A stretch of DNA of 5,950 nucleotides from Chlamydiia bacterium (GTDB taxonomy: Bacteria > Chlamydiota > Chlamydiia > Chlamydiales > FEN-1388), in the NCBI GenBank assembly GCA_023269335.1, contig JAHFTM010000071.1:2416-8365 (forward strand), written 5' to 3'. Below the pieces are notes generated by a model, which was not told the DNA's origin, did no database searches, and saw nothing but the letters and a program-made list of their open reading frames with translations. Made by a program: the position numbers and the translations under genes. Each line of letters starts with the position of its first letter. The first letter of the stretch is position 1. Below, one piece after another: positions 1 through 5,950 of this stretch.

Positions 1-62
1 AAAAAAACCATCATATGCCTCGTAATTCGAGCAGATGAAGGTTGTACAGTAAAAGTTGCCCC

Positions 63-105
63 AAAGTGCGCCAAGTCATTTTTTGATTTGGCGCACTTTT
101 TTTTT
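63..105 (+). terminator. Strong rho-independent terminator of an upstream rightward gene
   Basis: A 16-base arm at 63-78 (AAAGTGCGCCAAGTCA) pairs with 84-99 (TGATTTGGCGCACTTT) along its whole length, with one G-U wobble at 75/87, around a loop of five T. The 3' arm runs straight into a T tract (97-105). The T tract lies only on the right side, so the signal works for rightward transcription. The left flank on the other strand has no U tract, so two-way function is unlikely. It presumably ends transcription of a gene whose body lies left of the window. Short open tails reach stops at 23-25 (TAA) and 36-38 (TGA) in two frames, but too little is visible to say which, if either, is the real C-terminus. 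It also insulates murA from read-through, so murA should have its own promoter between about 106 and 300. Confidence 0.9.
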
Positions 106-200
106 CACATCGACCTCTTCTTTCCCCCTCTCAACAAACAGTCCTTTTTATAACGAAAATACCTAATAACCAGTCACTTAAAAATTTTCATACTTCTCAA

Positions 201-230
201 TTGCCTTTTAGAGTGAATTTAGAGTACAAC
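201..230 (+). promoter_or_regulatory. Weak candidate sigma-70-type promoter for murA
   Basis: TTGCCT at 201-206 (4 of 6 to TTGACA) and TACAAC at 225-230 (4 of 6 to TATAAT) are separated by 18 bases. A promoter is expected between the upstream terminator and murA, and this is the best-spaced pair I could find, but each box is a poor match in AT-rich DNA. Its predicted start, about 236-238, would fall inside the AAAGGAGAG motif at 231-239. So this promoter and a functional mini-ORF at 242 are hard to reconcile. TATAAC at 149-154 is a better -10 box but has no matching -35. Confidence 0.2.
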
Positions 231-256
231 AAAGGAGAGAAATGAAAGTACCGTAA
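231..256 (+). promoter_or_regulatory. Shine-Dalgarno plus four-codon mini-ORF (MKVP) ahead of murA
   Basis: AAAGGAGAG at 231-239 is the best Shine-Dalgarno match noticed near any start in the window. It sits 4 bases (from GGAG) before an ATG at 242-244, which reads Met-Lys-Val-Pro and stops at TAA 254-256. The mini-ORF is in a different frame from murA, whose ATG lies 61 bases after the mini-ORF stop. It could be a leader peptide or ribosome-loading site affecting murA translation, the wreck of a former gene start, or chance in A-rich DNA. The sequence shows only the SD, start and stop; any regulatory role is inference. No attenuator-type hairpin with a U tract follows it before murA. Confidence 0.35.
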
Positions 257-303
257 CAGAGCGGATTGTGCTTCATTTTTTGAGCTCAATTCTATTTTGC
301 CCT

Positions 304-309
304 GGAGAG
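304..309 (+). promoter_or_regulatory. Ribosome binding site that fixes the murA start
   Basis: GGAGAG at 304-309 lies 8 bases before the ATG at 318, a normal spacing, and only 2 bases before the ATG at 312. It lies downstream of the TTG at 297, so it cannot serve that codon. It therefore favours ATG 318 and argues against both the TTG and the first ATG. Confidence 0.6.
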
Positions 310-317
310 ATATGCCG

Positions 318-1697
318 ATGGAGTTATTACAGATGAGGGGTGGCACACCACTCATTGGTGAAGTTCAGACAACTGGTGCCAAAAATGCTATTACAAAACT
401 TCTTGTAGCTTCTCTTCTCTCTGATAAGCGCTGCACTTTTTATAATGTTCCTAATATCGGTGATGTTGAAGTCACTGTTGCTCTTTGCAGAGAAATGGGT
501 TCTGAAATTTCCTGGGATAAGAAAGAAAAAGTATTAGAAATAGTTACAAAAGAGCTCAGAACATCTTATATTCCTCAGCGTTTTTCCGGTGCCAACCGCA
601 TTCCTATTCTGATGATCGGCGCTCTTTTAGGTAGAAGTGAAGAGGATATCATTGTCCCGACTGTTGGTGGCTGTAAAATTGGTAGCCGTTCAGTTGACTT
701 TCACCTCGACGCTTTACGTGTACTTGGGGCTACCATAGAACTTCGTGAAATGAAAAAAGAAAGCGCTTACTTTGCCCATGCGCATAATGGTCTTCATGGA
801 GCTGTCATTCAGCTTGCCTACCCTTCAATTGGTGCCACAGAAAATAGTATCTTAGCTGCTTGTTGCGCACGAGGAACTACGATTATTAAAAATGCAGCTA
901 TTGAACCTGAAGTTGTGGATCTCATCCTCTTTTTACAAAAGCTTGGCGCACATATCTCACTCGACGCTGATCGCACGATCTGCATTCAAGGAACACGTAA
1001 GTTTTATGATGTAGAGCACACGGTTATTCCAGATCGCATTGAGGCGGCCTCATTTGGCATGCTCGCTATTGGTACCAAGGGGCGTGTATTTGTGAAAGGT
1101 GCAAGGCATGCTGATATGCTCTGCTTCCTTAACAAACTCCGTGAGCTTGGTGGCGGCTTTGCTGTGAAAAAAGATGGAATTGAATTTTTCTATGATGGCC
1201 CTTTGCAAGGCGGCCTACATCTTGAAACTGATGTACACCCGGGCTTTATGACTGATTGGCAACCGCCCTTTGTAGTGCTTCTTACACAAAGTACTGGTGC
1301 TTCTATTGTCCATGAAACAGTTTATGAAAACCGCTTTGGCTTTACTCAAGCACTTCGCGAAATGGGAGCAGACATTTCTCTTTTTAAGCAATGTCTTGGC
1401 GGCAAATGTTGCCGTTTCTCATCTCACACATTCTCCCACAGTATCGCTGTCAAGGGACCTACGCCCCTTTTAGGAAAAGCCATTGCCATCCCAGATCTGC
1501 GAGCAGGCTTTGCTTACGTCATGGCAGGACTTATCTCGCATGAAGAAAGCACCCTTTCGGGTCTACATTTTCTTGATCGCGGTTATGAGAGCCTTGTCCC
1601 TAAGCTTGAAAGCTTGGGCGCAGTCATTCGCCGCAGCACGCCAAACCTGGTACCTGCCCAAGATATACAGGTCACAGAAAAGCTCGTTATCGCTTAG
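318..1697 (+). CDS. murA: UDP-N-acetylglucosamine 1-carboxyvinyltransferase (MurA), chlamydial type
   Basis: MurA transfers enolpyruvate from phosphoenolpyruvate to UDP-N-acetylglucosamine, the first committed cytosolic step of peptidoglycan synthesis. The product has 459 residues; E. coli MurA has about 419. Visible signatures, numbered from ATG 318, are GAKNA near residues 20-24 with Lys22 (as in E. coli), Arg94 in GANRIPIL (matching E. coli Arg91), the active-site loop VGGCKIGSR with Cys119 (codon 672-674; E. coli Cys115), TDWQPPF with Asp313 (codon 1254-1256; E. coli Asp305), and DRGYE near the C-terminus. All key catalytic positions are intact, so the enzyme should be active. The frame is open from a TTG at 297, but ATG 318 is preferred because of the GGAGAG at 304-309 and because MurA proteins begin just before the first RGG-type strand. 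The extra length comes from internal segments and a tail of about 20 residues after the last LGA motif. The same-strand neighbour downstream is epmB, 101 bases away. The identity is clear; the exact start is slightly less so. Confidence 0.95.
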   Translation: MELLQMRGGTPLIGEVQTTGAKNAITKLLVASLLSDKRCTFYNVPNIGDVEVTVALCREMGSEISWDKKEKVLEIVTKELRTSYIPQRFSGANRIPILMIGALLGRSEEDIIVPTVGGCKIGSRSVDFHLDALRVLGATIELREMKKESAYFAHAHNGLHGAVIQLAYPSIGATENSILAACCARGTTIIKNAAIEPEVVDLILFLQKLGAHISLDADRTICIQGTRKFYDVEHTVIPDRIEAASFGMLAIGTKGRVFVKGARHADMLCFLNKLRELGGGFAVKKDGIEFFYDGPLQGGLHLETDVHPGFMTDWQPPFVVLLTQSTGASIVHETVYENRFGFTQALREMGADISLFKQCLGGKCCRFSSHTFSHSIAVKGPTPLLGKAIAIPDLRAGFAYVMAGLISHEESTLSGLHFLDRGYESLVPKLESLGAVIRRSTPNLVPAQDIQVTEKLVIA

Positions 1698-1720
1698 GCA
1701 CAGAGAAGACTTACAAATCC

Positions 1721-1750
1721 TTGACTGCTTGTTCAGTAGCTGTTTATTAG
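1721..1750 (+). promoter_or_regulatory. Candidate promoter for epmB
   Basis: TTGACT at 1721-1726 matches 5 of 6 bases of TTGACA. TATTAG at 1745-1750 follows after 18 bases and matches 4 of 6 of TATAAT. Initiation near 1757 would leave a leader of about 40 bases before the epmB ATG at 1799. No hairpin terminator is visible between murA and this site, so epmB may also be read from the murA transcript. The -35 box is good, the -10 box mediocre, and the region is AT-rich. Confidence 0.35.
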
Positions 1751-1798
1751 TAATTTGTGTTATTCTTATTATTTTTTAATTCTAATTTTAAAGATTTC

Positions 1799-2773
1799 AT
1801 GTCTACTGTTCCTCTATGGAGAGAAATCCAACGTCAAAATTTTACTAAGGTCCGTGATCTTGCGCACTTTTTACAACTTTCAGAAAGTCAAATTCAAGAG
1901 CTTGATGAAACGCCAGCATTTGTTTTAAATGTACCTCAAAGGCTTGCAAAAAAGATGCAAAAGGGCACGCTTGACGATCCCCTTTTCAAACAGTTTGTCC
2001 CACTCAAAAAAGAGCGCCTAGAAGCCCCAGGCTACCTTTTAGATCCTGTAGCCGATATGCAGGCAAAAAGGCAGGCAAAGCTTCTTCATAAGTATGAGGG
2101 GCGTGCGCTTGTCATTACAACTTCTGCTTGTGCCATGCACTGCCGCTACTGCTTTCGTAAAAATTTCCCCTATGAAACAAAAACTCAAACCTTTGAAAAA
2201 GAACTTGAGATCTTAGAAAATGATACGACTATTCAAGAGGTACTTTTAAGTGGTGGCGATCCGCTTTCACTCTCTGACCTTTCACTTGAAGCACTTCTTA
2301 CAAGCTTATCACGCATCAGGCATGTCAAGCGCGTCCGCTTTCACACACGCTTCATAATGGGCATACCGGAGCGTATTACCGATGGTTTTCTAGCGCTTTT
2401 ACAAGACTACCCAAAGCAAATCTGGTTTGTTATCCACGCCAATGCTGCATGTGAATTTGATGCGGACATTTGGCAAGCCCTGAAAAAAATCCAAAAACTT
2501 GGCATTCCAGTTCTTTGCCAGTCAGTGCTGTTAAAAGGGGTTAATGACCATCCGGATGCACTTGTTGAACTTTCAAGTGTCCTTATTGACCATGGCATTA
2601 CGCCCTATTATTTACATCAGCTCGACCCTGTGCAGGGATCTCAGCACTTTGAAGTATCGGAGAATGAGGGTCTTAAAATAATCGCTGAGGCGCAAAAAAA
2701 CCTTCCGGGCTATGGCGTGCCAAAATATGTGCGCGAAGATGCAGGTGAGCCTTCAAAGACTATCTTGGGATAA
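1799..2773 (+). CDS. epmB: EF-P-type lysine 2,3-aminomutase (EpmB/YjeK), radical SAM
   Basis: The product (324 residues) is a radical S-adenosylmethionine, PLP-dependent aminomutase. In the EpmB family it converts (S)-alpha-lysine to (R)-beta-lysine, which EpmA attaches to a lysine of elongation factor P to help ribosomes past polyproline stretches. Seen here: the cluster motif CxxxCxxC as CAMHCRYC (Cys111, Cys115, Cys118), the SAM-binding GGDPL at 152-156, and the C-terminal GEPSK with Lys320, which aligns with the PLP-lysine motif of lysine 2,3-aminomutases. The start MSTVPLWREIQ, the YLHQLDPVQGSQHF segment and the short length fit EpmB better than the longer (over 400 residues) lysine-degrading KamA enzymes. 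The frame is open from a GTG at 1757, but that adds a Phe/Leu-rich stretch unlike the family and has no ribosome site; ATG 1799 has a weak AAAGA at 1790-1794. The gene stops 3 bases from the end of the opposing argS. Neither epmA nor efp lies in the window, so the partner pathway is inferred from the family. Confidence 0.88.
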   Translation: MSTVPLWREIQRQNFTKVRDLAHFLQLSESQIQELDETPAFVLNVPQRLAKKMQKGTLDDPLFKQFVPLKKERLEAPGYLLDPVADMQAKRQAKLLHKYEGRALVITTSACAMHCRYCFRKNFPYETKTQTFEKELEILENDTTIQEVLLSGGDPLSLSDLSLEALLTSLSRIRHVKRVRFHTRFIMGIPERITDGFLALLQDYPKQIWFVIHANAACEFDADIWQALKKIQKLGIPVLCQSVLLKGVNDHPDALVELSSVLIDHGITPYYLHQLDPVQGSQHFEVSENEGLKIIAEAQKNLPGYGVPKYVREDAGEPSKTILG

Positions 2774-2776
2774 TCA

Positions 2777-4528
2777 CTACATGCGTTTTACGCACTGAAC
2801 GCCAAGCAGGCTAAACCCTTTCTCAAAAACCCTACCACAAGCCTCTGTAAGAAGAATTCTTGAATTTTGTGCGGGGTCACCCTCAACTCTACAATCACGA
2901 AAGAAAAGATTAAATTTCTCGGCAAGCTCATACAAATAATCTGTCAGACGATTAGGCAATAATTCTTCTACAATCTGTTCAATCATTTCAGAAAAACGAT
3001 CAAGGTGTAGTGCCAAGGCTATCTCTGCTGGTTCCTTGAGGATGATTTTTTCATTTTTAATCAAATCTTCAATATCAGCGCTAATTTTACGTTTGATACT
3101 TAACGAACGTACATAGGCATACATGACAAAAGCTACTGTATTGCCTTCAAAGCGCAGCATACGCTCATAACTAAAGGTATAGTCACTTGTGCGATTTGAT
3201 GAAAGATCTGCATATTTCACTGCGCCTATACCTAGCGCTTGAGCCACCTTTTTACGCTCGCTTCCACTCCAATCAGGGTTGCGTTCCTTCAAAATATCTT
3301 CTGCACGACTCACAGCGGTTGTGAGAAGGTCAATTAGCTTTTCAGTGTCGCCAGAACGTGTGCGGAATTTTTTTCCATCAGCACCTAAAACAACTCCAAA
3401 AGGAACATGATCAAAGCGCACCTTGCTTTTATCCAAATAGCCTGCCATCACTGCAGCTTCATAGACCATCTGAAAATGTGTGGCTTGTCCTGCGTCGGTG
3501 ACGATGATAATACGTTCAGCCTTTTCTTCACCGATACGATGATACATGGCTGCAAGATCCGTCGTATCATAGTTATAACCGCCATCTGATTTTTGTATCA
3601 TGAGGGGAAGTTTTTCTCCTTCGCGATTTACAAAAGCTGCATTTTCAATAAAGATGCATTTTGCCCCTTCAGATGGTGTGATCAGCCCTTTTCTTTCAAA
3701 TTCATCTACGATAAACGGAAGAAGAAAATTATAAAAAGACTCGCCACGCTCGACGATTTTAATATCAAGAAGGTCATAGATCTCTTGATAAGCGCGTCGT
3801 GAAATTTCACAGATGATCTTCCAAATTTTCACTGTTTCAGGATCGCCACTTTGTAAAGCAACCACTTGAAGTTGTGCGCGCTTTTTAAATTCAGGGTCGG
3901 CATCAAATGCTACTTTAGACTGTCTGTAGAAAGTAACCAGATCAGAAAGCGAAATTTCATCAACTTGATTGAATGCATACTGAGTATTTTCTTTCATGTA
4001 AGCAATCAGCATGCCAAAGCTTGTGCCGAAGTCACCTATATGATTAAGACGAAGAACATCATGGCCTAAAAACTCAAACACCCGTGCAAGTGAATCACCG
4101 ATGATCGTGGAGCGCAAATGACCGACATGCATCTCTTTGGCAGTATTGGGAGAAGAAAAATCAATAACAACTTTCTCTTTTTTTACAGCGCGTATACCAA
4201 GTCGCAGGTCTTGTAAAGCAGCTTGAACCATAGCAGCAAGATACTCTGGGGCAAGCCAAATGTTGATAAAGCCAGGACCTGCAACTTCAAGGCGCTCAAT
4301 AAAAGGCTCTTTAAGTGTCACAGCAGCCTTCACAATCTCTTCCGCAATTTTCCTTGGGGCAACCTTTAAGCTTGCAGCAAGTTTCATCGCGCTATTGAAC
4401 TGATAGTTGCCAAAGCTTTCTTGCGTGCTTCTTGTCACTTCAAGAGGGGGTATTTTGACATCTGGATAAGCTATTTGTAACGCTCGGCTAAAAAAATTGC
4501 GGAGTGTAGTGGCCAGTGAATCAAACAT
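2777..4528 (-). CDS. argS: Arginyl-tRNA synthetase (class I)
   Basis: ArgRS charges tRNA-Arg with arginine using ATP, in the cytosol. The 583-residue length is close to E. coli ArgRS (about 577) and the protein looks complete, ending in the Arg-Met typical of the family's last strand. Domains in order: an N-terminal additional domain (about 1-110) that contacts the tRNA D-loop; the Rossmann catalytic core with SSPNTAKEMHVGH (125-137), where HVGH is the HIGH signature and Lys131 precedes it; LNHIGDFGTSFG (161-172); a tyrosine/aspartate-rich active-site segment GGYNYDTTDLAA (316-327); GKKFRTRSGD (385-394), the usual ArgRS form of the KMSKS loop; and a C-terminal helical DALR anticodon-binding domain (about 460-583). 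The ATG at 4526-4528 gives the usual N-terminus; the ribosome site is weak (AGAGA about 8 bases upstream). The upstream neighbour is the LRR gene, 68 bases away on the same strand; the downstream neighbour, epmB, converges. Confidence 0.97.
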   Translation of the reverse strand: MFDSLATTLRNFFSRALQIAYPDVKIPPLEVTRSTQESFGNYQFNSAMKLAASLKVAPRKIAEEIVKAAVTLKEPFIERLEVAGPGFINIWLAPEYLAAMVQAALQDLRLGIRAVKKEKVVIDFSSPNTAKEMHVGHLRSTIIGDSLARVFEFLGHDVLRLNHIGDFGTSFGMLIAYMKENTQYAFNQVDEISLSDLVTFYRQSKVAFDADPEFKKRAQLQVVALQSGDPETVKIWKIICEISRRAYQEIYDLLDIKIVERGESFYNFLLPFIVDEFERKGLITPSEGAKCIFIENAAFVNREGEKLPLMIQKSDGGYNYDTTDLAAMYHRIGEEKAERIIIVTDAGQATHFQMVYEAAVMAGYLDKSKVRFDHVPFGVVLGADGKKFRTRSGDTEKLIDLLTTAVSRAEDILKERNPDWSGSERKKVAQALGIGAVKYADLSSNRTSDYTFSYERMLRFEGNTVAFVMYAYVRSLSIKRKISADIEDLIKNEKIILKEPAEIALALHLDRFSEMIEQIVEELLPNRLTDYLYELAEKFNLFFRDCRVEGDPAQNSRILLTEACGRVFEKGFSLLGVQCVKRM

Positions 4529-4543
4529 GAAGTATTCTCTAAG

Positions 4544-4573
4544 GTTATAGGATCGTCGGAAATAACTTTTACA
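4544..4573 (-). promoter_or_regulatory. Weak candidate promoter for argS
   Basis: On the minus strand, TATAAC (complement of 4544-4549, 5 of 6 to TATAAT) lies 18 bases downstream of TGTAAA (complement of 4568-4573, a poor 3 of 6 to TTGACA). Transcription would begin about 10 bases before the argS ATG, a very short leader. No terminator hairpin is visible in the 68-base gap between the LRR gene and argS, so read-through from the LRR gene is the alternative. Confidence 0.25.
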
Positions 4574-4596
4574 GCATCTCCCTTTATTTTTCTCGC

Positions 4597-5950
4597 TTAA
4601 AACGATAACTTAGCATGCTCTACTTGAATTCCATCCACCTCCATGGTACAGTTCAAAGGAAGCTTTTTTCGAATTTCTCCAATTATTCTTGCGTCGTATC
4701 GACCGCTATTTGCAATATTGAATATCTCTAATTTTTTAAGGCAACCCGCAATCGAGATAAGTGCCTTATCAGTCACAACAGCTGTCCTTACTATCAACAG
4801 TCGACGTAAACCTTTGCAAGCGCCAATTTTCTCTATCCCAGCTGCAGTAACCTCTGGTTGATCTCCTATAGTGAGTGTGTGCAAACGCGGCATTTGTGCT
4901 AAGTAGCCCATGCCAGTATCACCGATTAAGTTATTTCCACAAATGAATTCTTCGAGTTCTTGAAACTGTTCAGAAATACATCGCATGCTACCGTTAGAAA
5001 GATTTGTACATCCTTCAATGTTGAGCTTTTTTAAGCGTACAAGTGGATGAAGAGCTTTAATTAAGGGTTTCGATATACTTGATTTACCTAAAGCAAGAAC
5101 TTCAAGATTCGTCAACCCCACAAGGTTTTGCACCTGTGAGTCAGTAATCATCTCTAGAGGTAGTGCCTCCCAATTTTGAGGTAATCTAGTTTCATCAACC
5201 CCAGAATAGCCTTTTATAAAAAGAGCATCAAACTCTTCAAATGGGGTTTGGCTGTAGAGAGCTTTAAGCTTTGGCAGGTATCTAAATGCTGCCAAATCAT
5301 CTTTCTTACAGAATGAAATGTCAAGTGCTTCGAGGCAAGTAAAGGTGGCAAGAAGCTGACCTAATTGTGCTGTCAGACTTACGTTACAAGGCAAATGCAG
5401 CATCTGGATATTAGGATAGCGTTGTCTGAGCTTTGTAAGATTTTCAATAAAATCTCCGCTTACAACCATTTTTCGAAGATCTACTGTTGTCACTGCTTTA
5501 GTATCAACACTTTCCTTAGCCATATCAAACGCTGATTTTTTTTGACCTGCCGATACAACTACTCTTTGTAATGCTTGTTCAGATCCTACAGGAGAAATGG
5601 CGCAGGAAAAGAGTTTAAAATAAAGCGCTTTTTGTCGCTCTGATACGACAAATGGAAACTGTGCAGTAGAAATAAACTGTTGCGTTTCATCAAACCTGTC
5701 GCCCATTTTATTTTGTGCGATGTAAATACTTGTCGCTGCGATATAGGAAACAATTGTTGCCAAAATACGCACATTACCAACTTCTTCTTTTTCTAAGTCT
5801 ACAAGCTCAGCCGCAGTTAATGCTTTTAGTGGTCTAGGATGAATCACCATACTGCCCACTGAAAAATGGTTGGTGAAGCTAAGAAGGCCATCAGAAGAGG
5901 ATCGATGTGCAGGTTTATGCCCTTTAGCCTCATCGAGCTCTTTAACTTTT
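4597..5950 (-). CDS. Leucine-rich-repeat protein (RNI/FBXL-like), 5' end outside the window
   Basis: I do not recognise a specific family. The visible part has about 450 residues. Numbered from an internal GTG at 5857-5859, a helical N-terminal region (1-120) includes a hydrophobic stretch, NVRILATIVSYIAATSIYIA (29-48), that could be a membrane segment or a buried helix. From about 123 to 403 come leucine-rich repeats with a period near 25, of the LxxLxIxxC/N type: units begin near 151 (IQMLHL), 176 (LEALDISFC), 252 (LEVLAL), 277 (LKKLNIEGC), 302 (LEEFICGNN), 326 (LHTLTI), 351 (LRRLLI) and 378 (LEIFNIANS). Repeats around 198-250 are irregular. This pattern resembles ribonuclease-inhibitor and F-box-LRR proteins; no F-box is evident in the visible part. 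The GTG is probably not the start: the frame stays open to base 5950 (including HKPAHRSSSDGLLSF), and neither the GTG nor the ATG at 5848-5850 has a ribosome site. Such proteins in Chlamydiae and Legionella are often proposed effectors; that role is inference. It ends 68 bases before argS on the same strand. Confidence 0.8.
   Translation of the reverse strand, partial: KVKELDEAKGHKPAHRSSSDGLLSFTNHFSVGSMVIHPRPLKALTAAELVDLEKEEVGNVRILATIVSYIAATSIYIAQNKMGDRFDETQQFISTAQFPFVVSERQKALYFKLFSCAISPVGSEQALQRVVVSAGQKKSAFDMAKESVDTKAVTTVDLRKMVVSGDFIENLTKLRQRYPNIQMLHLPCNVSLTAQLGQLLATFTCLEALDISFCKKDDLAAFRYLPKLKALYSQTPFEEFDALFIKGYSGVDETRLPQNWEALPLEMITDSQVQNLVGLTNLEVLALGKSSISKPLIKALHPLVRLKKLNIEGCTNLSNGSMRCISEQFQELEEFICGNNLIGDTGMGYLAQMPRLHTLTIGDQPEVTAAGIEKIGACKGLRRLLIVRTAVVTDKALISIAGCLKKLEIFNIANSGRYDARIIGEIRKKLPLNCTMEVDGIQVEHAKLSF

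Larger units (their letters stand above)
106..317 (+). other. Non-coding leader region of murA
   Basis: Together with the terminator, this makes about 317 bases without a substantial gene at the left edge. No ORF of convincing length occurs on either strand. Visible items are an all-pyrimidine run of 19 bases at 114-132, an AT-rich stretch around 147-190 containing TATAAC at 149-154 without a good -35 partner, a weak promoter candidate at 201-230, a strong Shine-Dalgarno plus four-codon ORF at 231-256, a 10-base perfect palindrome TTGAGCTCAA at 280-289, and the murA ribosome binding site at 304-309. The murA reading frame is blocked upstream by a TGA at 243-245, so the gene cannot begin further left than that. 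Confidence 0.6.

Noticed and set aside
1..14. Possible leftward gene start (ATG ATG on the minus strand at 14-9 with GAGG upstream)
   Set aside because: Only about 14 bases would be visible, and the rightward terminator just to its right points to a gene ending here, not a divergent start.
1..153. Frame 1 open from the left edge to the TAA at 151-153
   Set aside because: It reads straight through the terminator stem and T tract (giving a Phe run) and a pyrimidine tract, so its openness is compositional rather than coding.
280..289. TTGAGCTCAA perfect palindrome as an operator
   Set aside because: Only 10 bases, single copy and no known regulator; such palindromes occur by chance.
297..317. 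TTG start and seven extra residues for MurA
   Set aside because: The ribosome site GGAGAG (304-309) lies downstream of the TTG, and the extension has no counterpart in MurA proteins; ATG 318 fits better.
1483..1779. 98-codon ORF on the plus strand overlapping the end of murA
   Set aside because: Mostly inside murA in another frame, with no ribosome site and no recognisable protein character; a shadow of murA.
1757..1798. GTG start giving 14 extra residues on EpmB
   Set aside because: The added Phe/Leu-rich stretch is unlike the family, has no ribosome site and overlaps the predicted transcription start; ATG 1799 gives the usual N-terminus.
2407..2598. 63-codon minus-strand ORF within epmB
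   Set aside because: Antisense shadow of a conserved part of the radical-SAM domain.
3407..4069. Three plus-strand ORFs of 60-69 codons antisense to argS
   Set aside because: They lie wholly within the well-supported argS gene, have Cys/His/Phe-rich non-globular translations and no start signals; they are complements of argS codons.
4544..4566. GTTAT...ATAAC inverted repeat between the LRR gene and argS as a terminator
   Set aside because: A 5-base A/T-rich stem with a 13-base loop and no U tract is too weak.
4643..4861. 72-codon plus-strand ORF opposite the LRR gene
   Set aside because: Its Ile/Ser/Leu-rich translation is the complement of the LRR repeats; no ribosome site.
5586..5780. 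64-codon minus-strand ORF in another frame of the LRR gene
   Set aside because: Shadow frame within the LRR coding region; no independent start signal.

Overview
The window looks like chromosomal DNA from a member of the Chlamydiae, most likely one of the amoeba-associated 'environmental' families rather than Chlamydia itself. The main reason is the MurA protein. As remembered, its distinctive segments (NRIPIL, the VPxxGG active-site loop, ETDVHPGFxTDWQ, IPDLRAGFAYVMA) resemble chlamydial MurA more than E. coli MurA, yet it keeps the catalytic Cys that Chlamydia trachomatis replaces with Asp. The pairing of murA with argS, which I recall as neighbours in C. trachomatis, and a leucine-rich-repeat protein next door fit the same assignment. 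No database search was possible, so the taxonomy is an inference.

Layout, left to right. Bases 1-105 hold the tail of whatever lies to the left, closed by a strong rightward intrinsic terminator (63-105). Bases 106-317 are non-coding leader in front of murA and contain a strong Shine-Dalgarno followed by a four-codon ORF. murA (+, 318-1697) makes the first committed peptidoglycan precursor. After a 101-base gap with a promoter candidate comes epmB (+, 1799-2773), a radical-SAM lysine 2,3-aminomutase of the EF-P-modifying type. It meets argS (-, 2777-4528, arginyl-tRNA synthetase) tail to tail with only 3 bases between the stop codons and no visible terminator. A 68-base gap then separates argS from a leucine-rich-repeat protein gene (-, 4597 to the right edge), which is cut by the window: its frame stays open to base 5950.

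Functionally, murA, epmB and argS are housekeeping genes (cell wall precursor, translation-factor modification, tRNA charging) and do not form one pathway, although epmB and argS both serve translation. The LRR gene is the only accessory-type gene and is the candidate host-interaction protein. I found no mobile element, CRISPR array, RNA gene or clearly novel multi-gene system. The points worth a second look are the active-site residue of MurA, the mini-ORF in its leader, the 3-base convergent junction, and the LRR protein with its mis-callable start.
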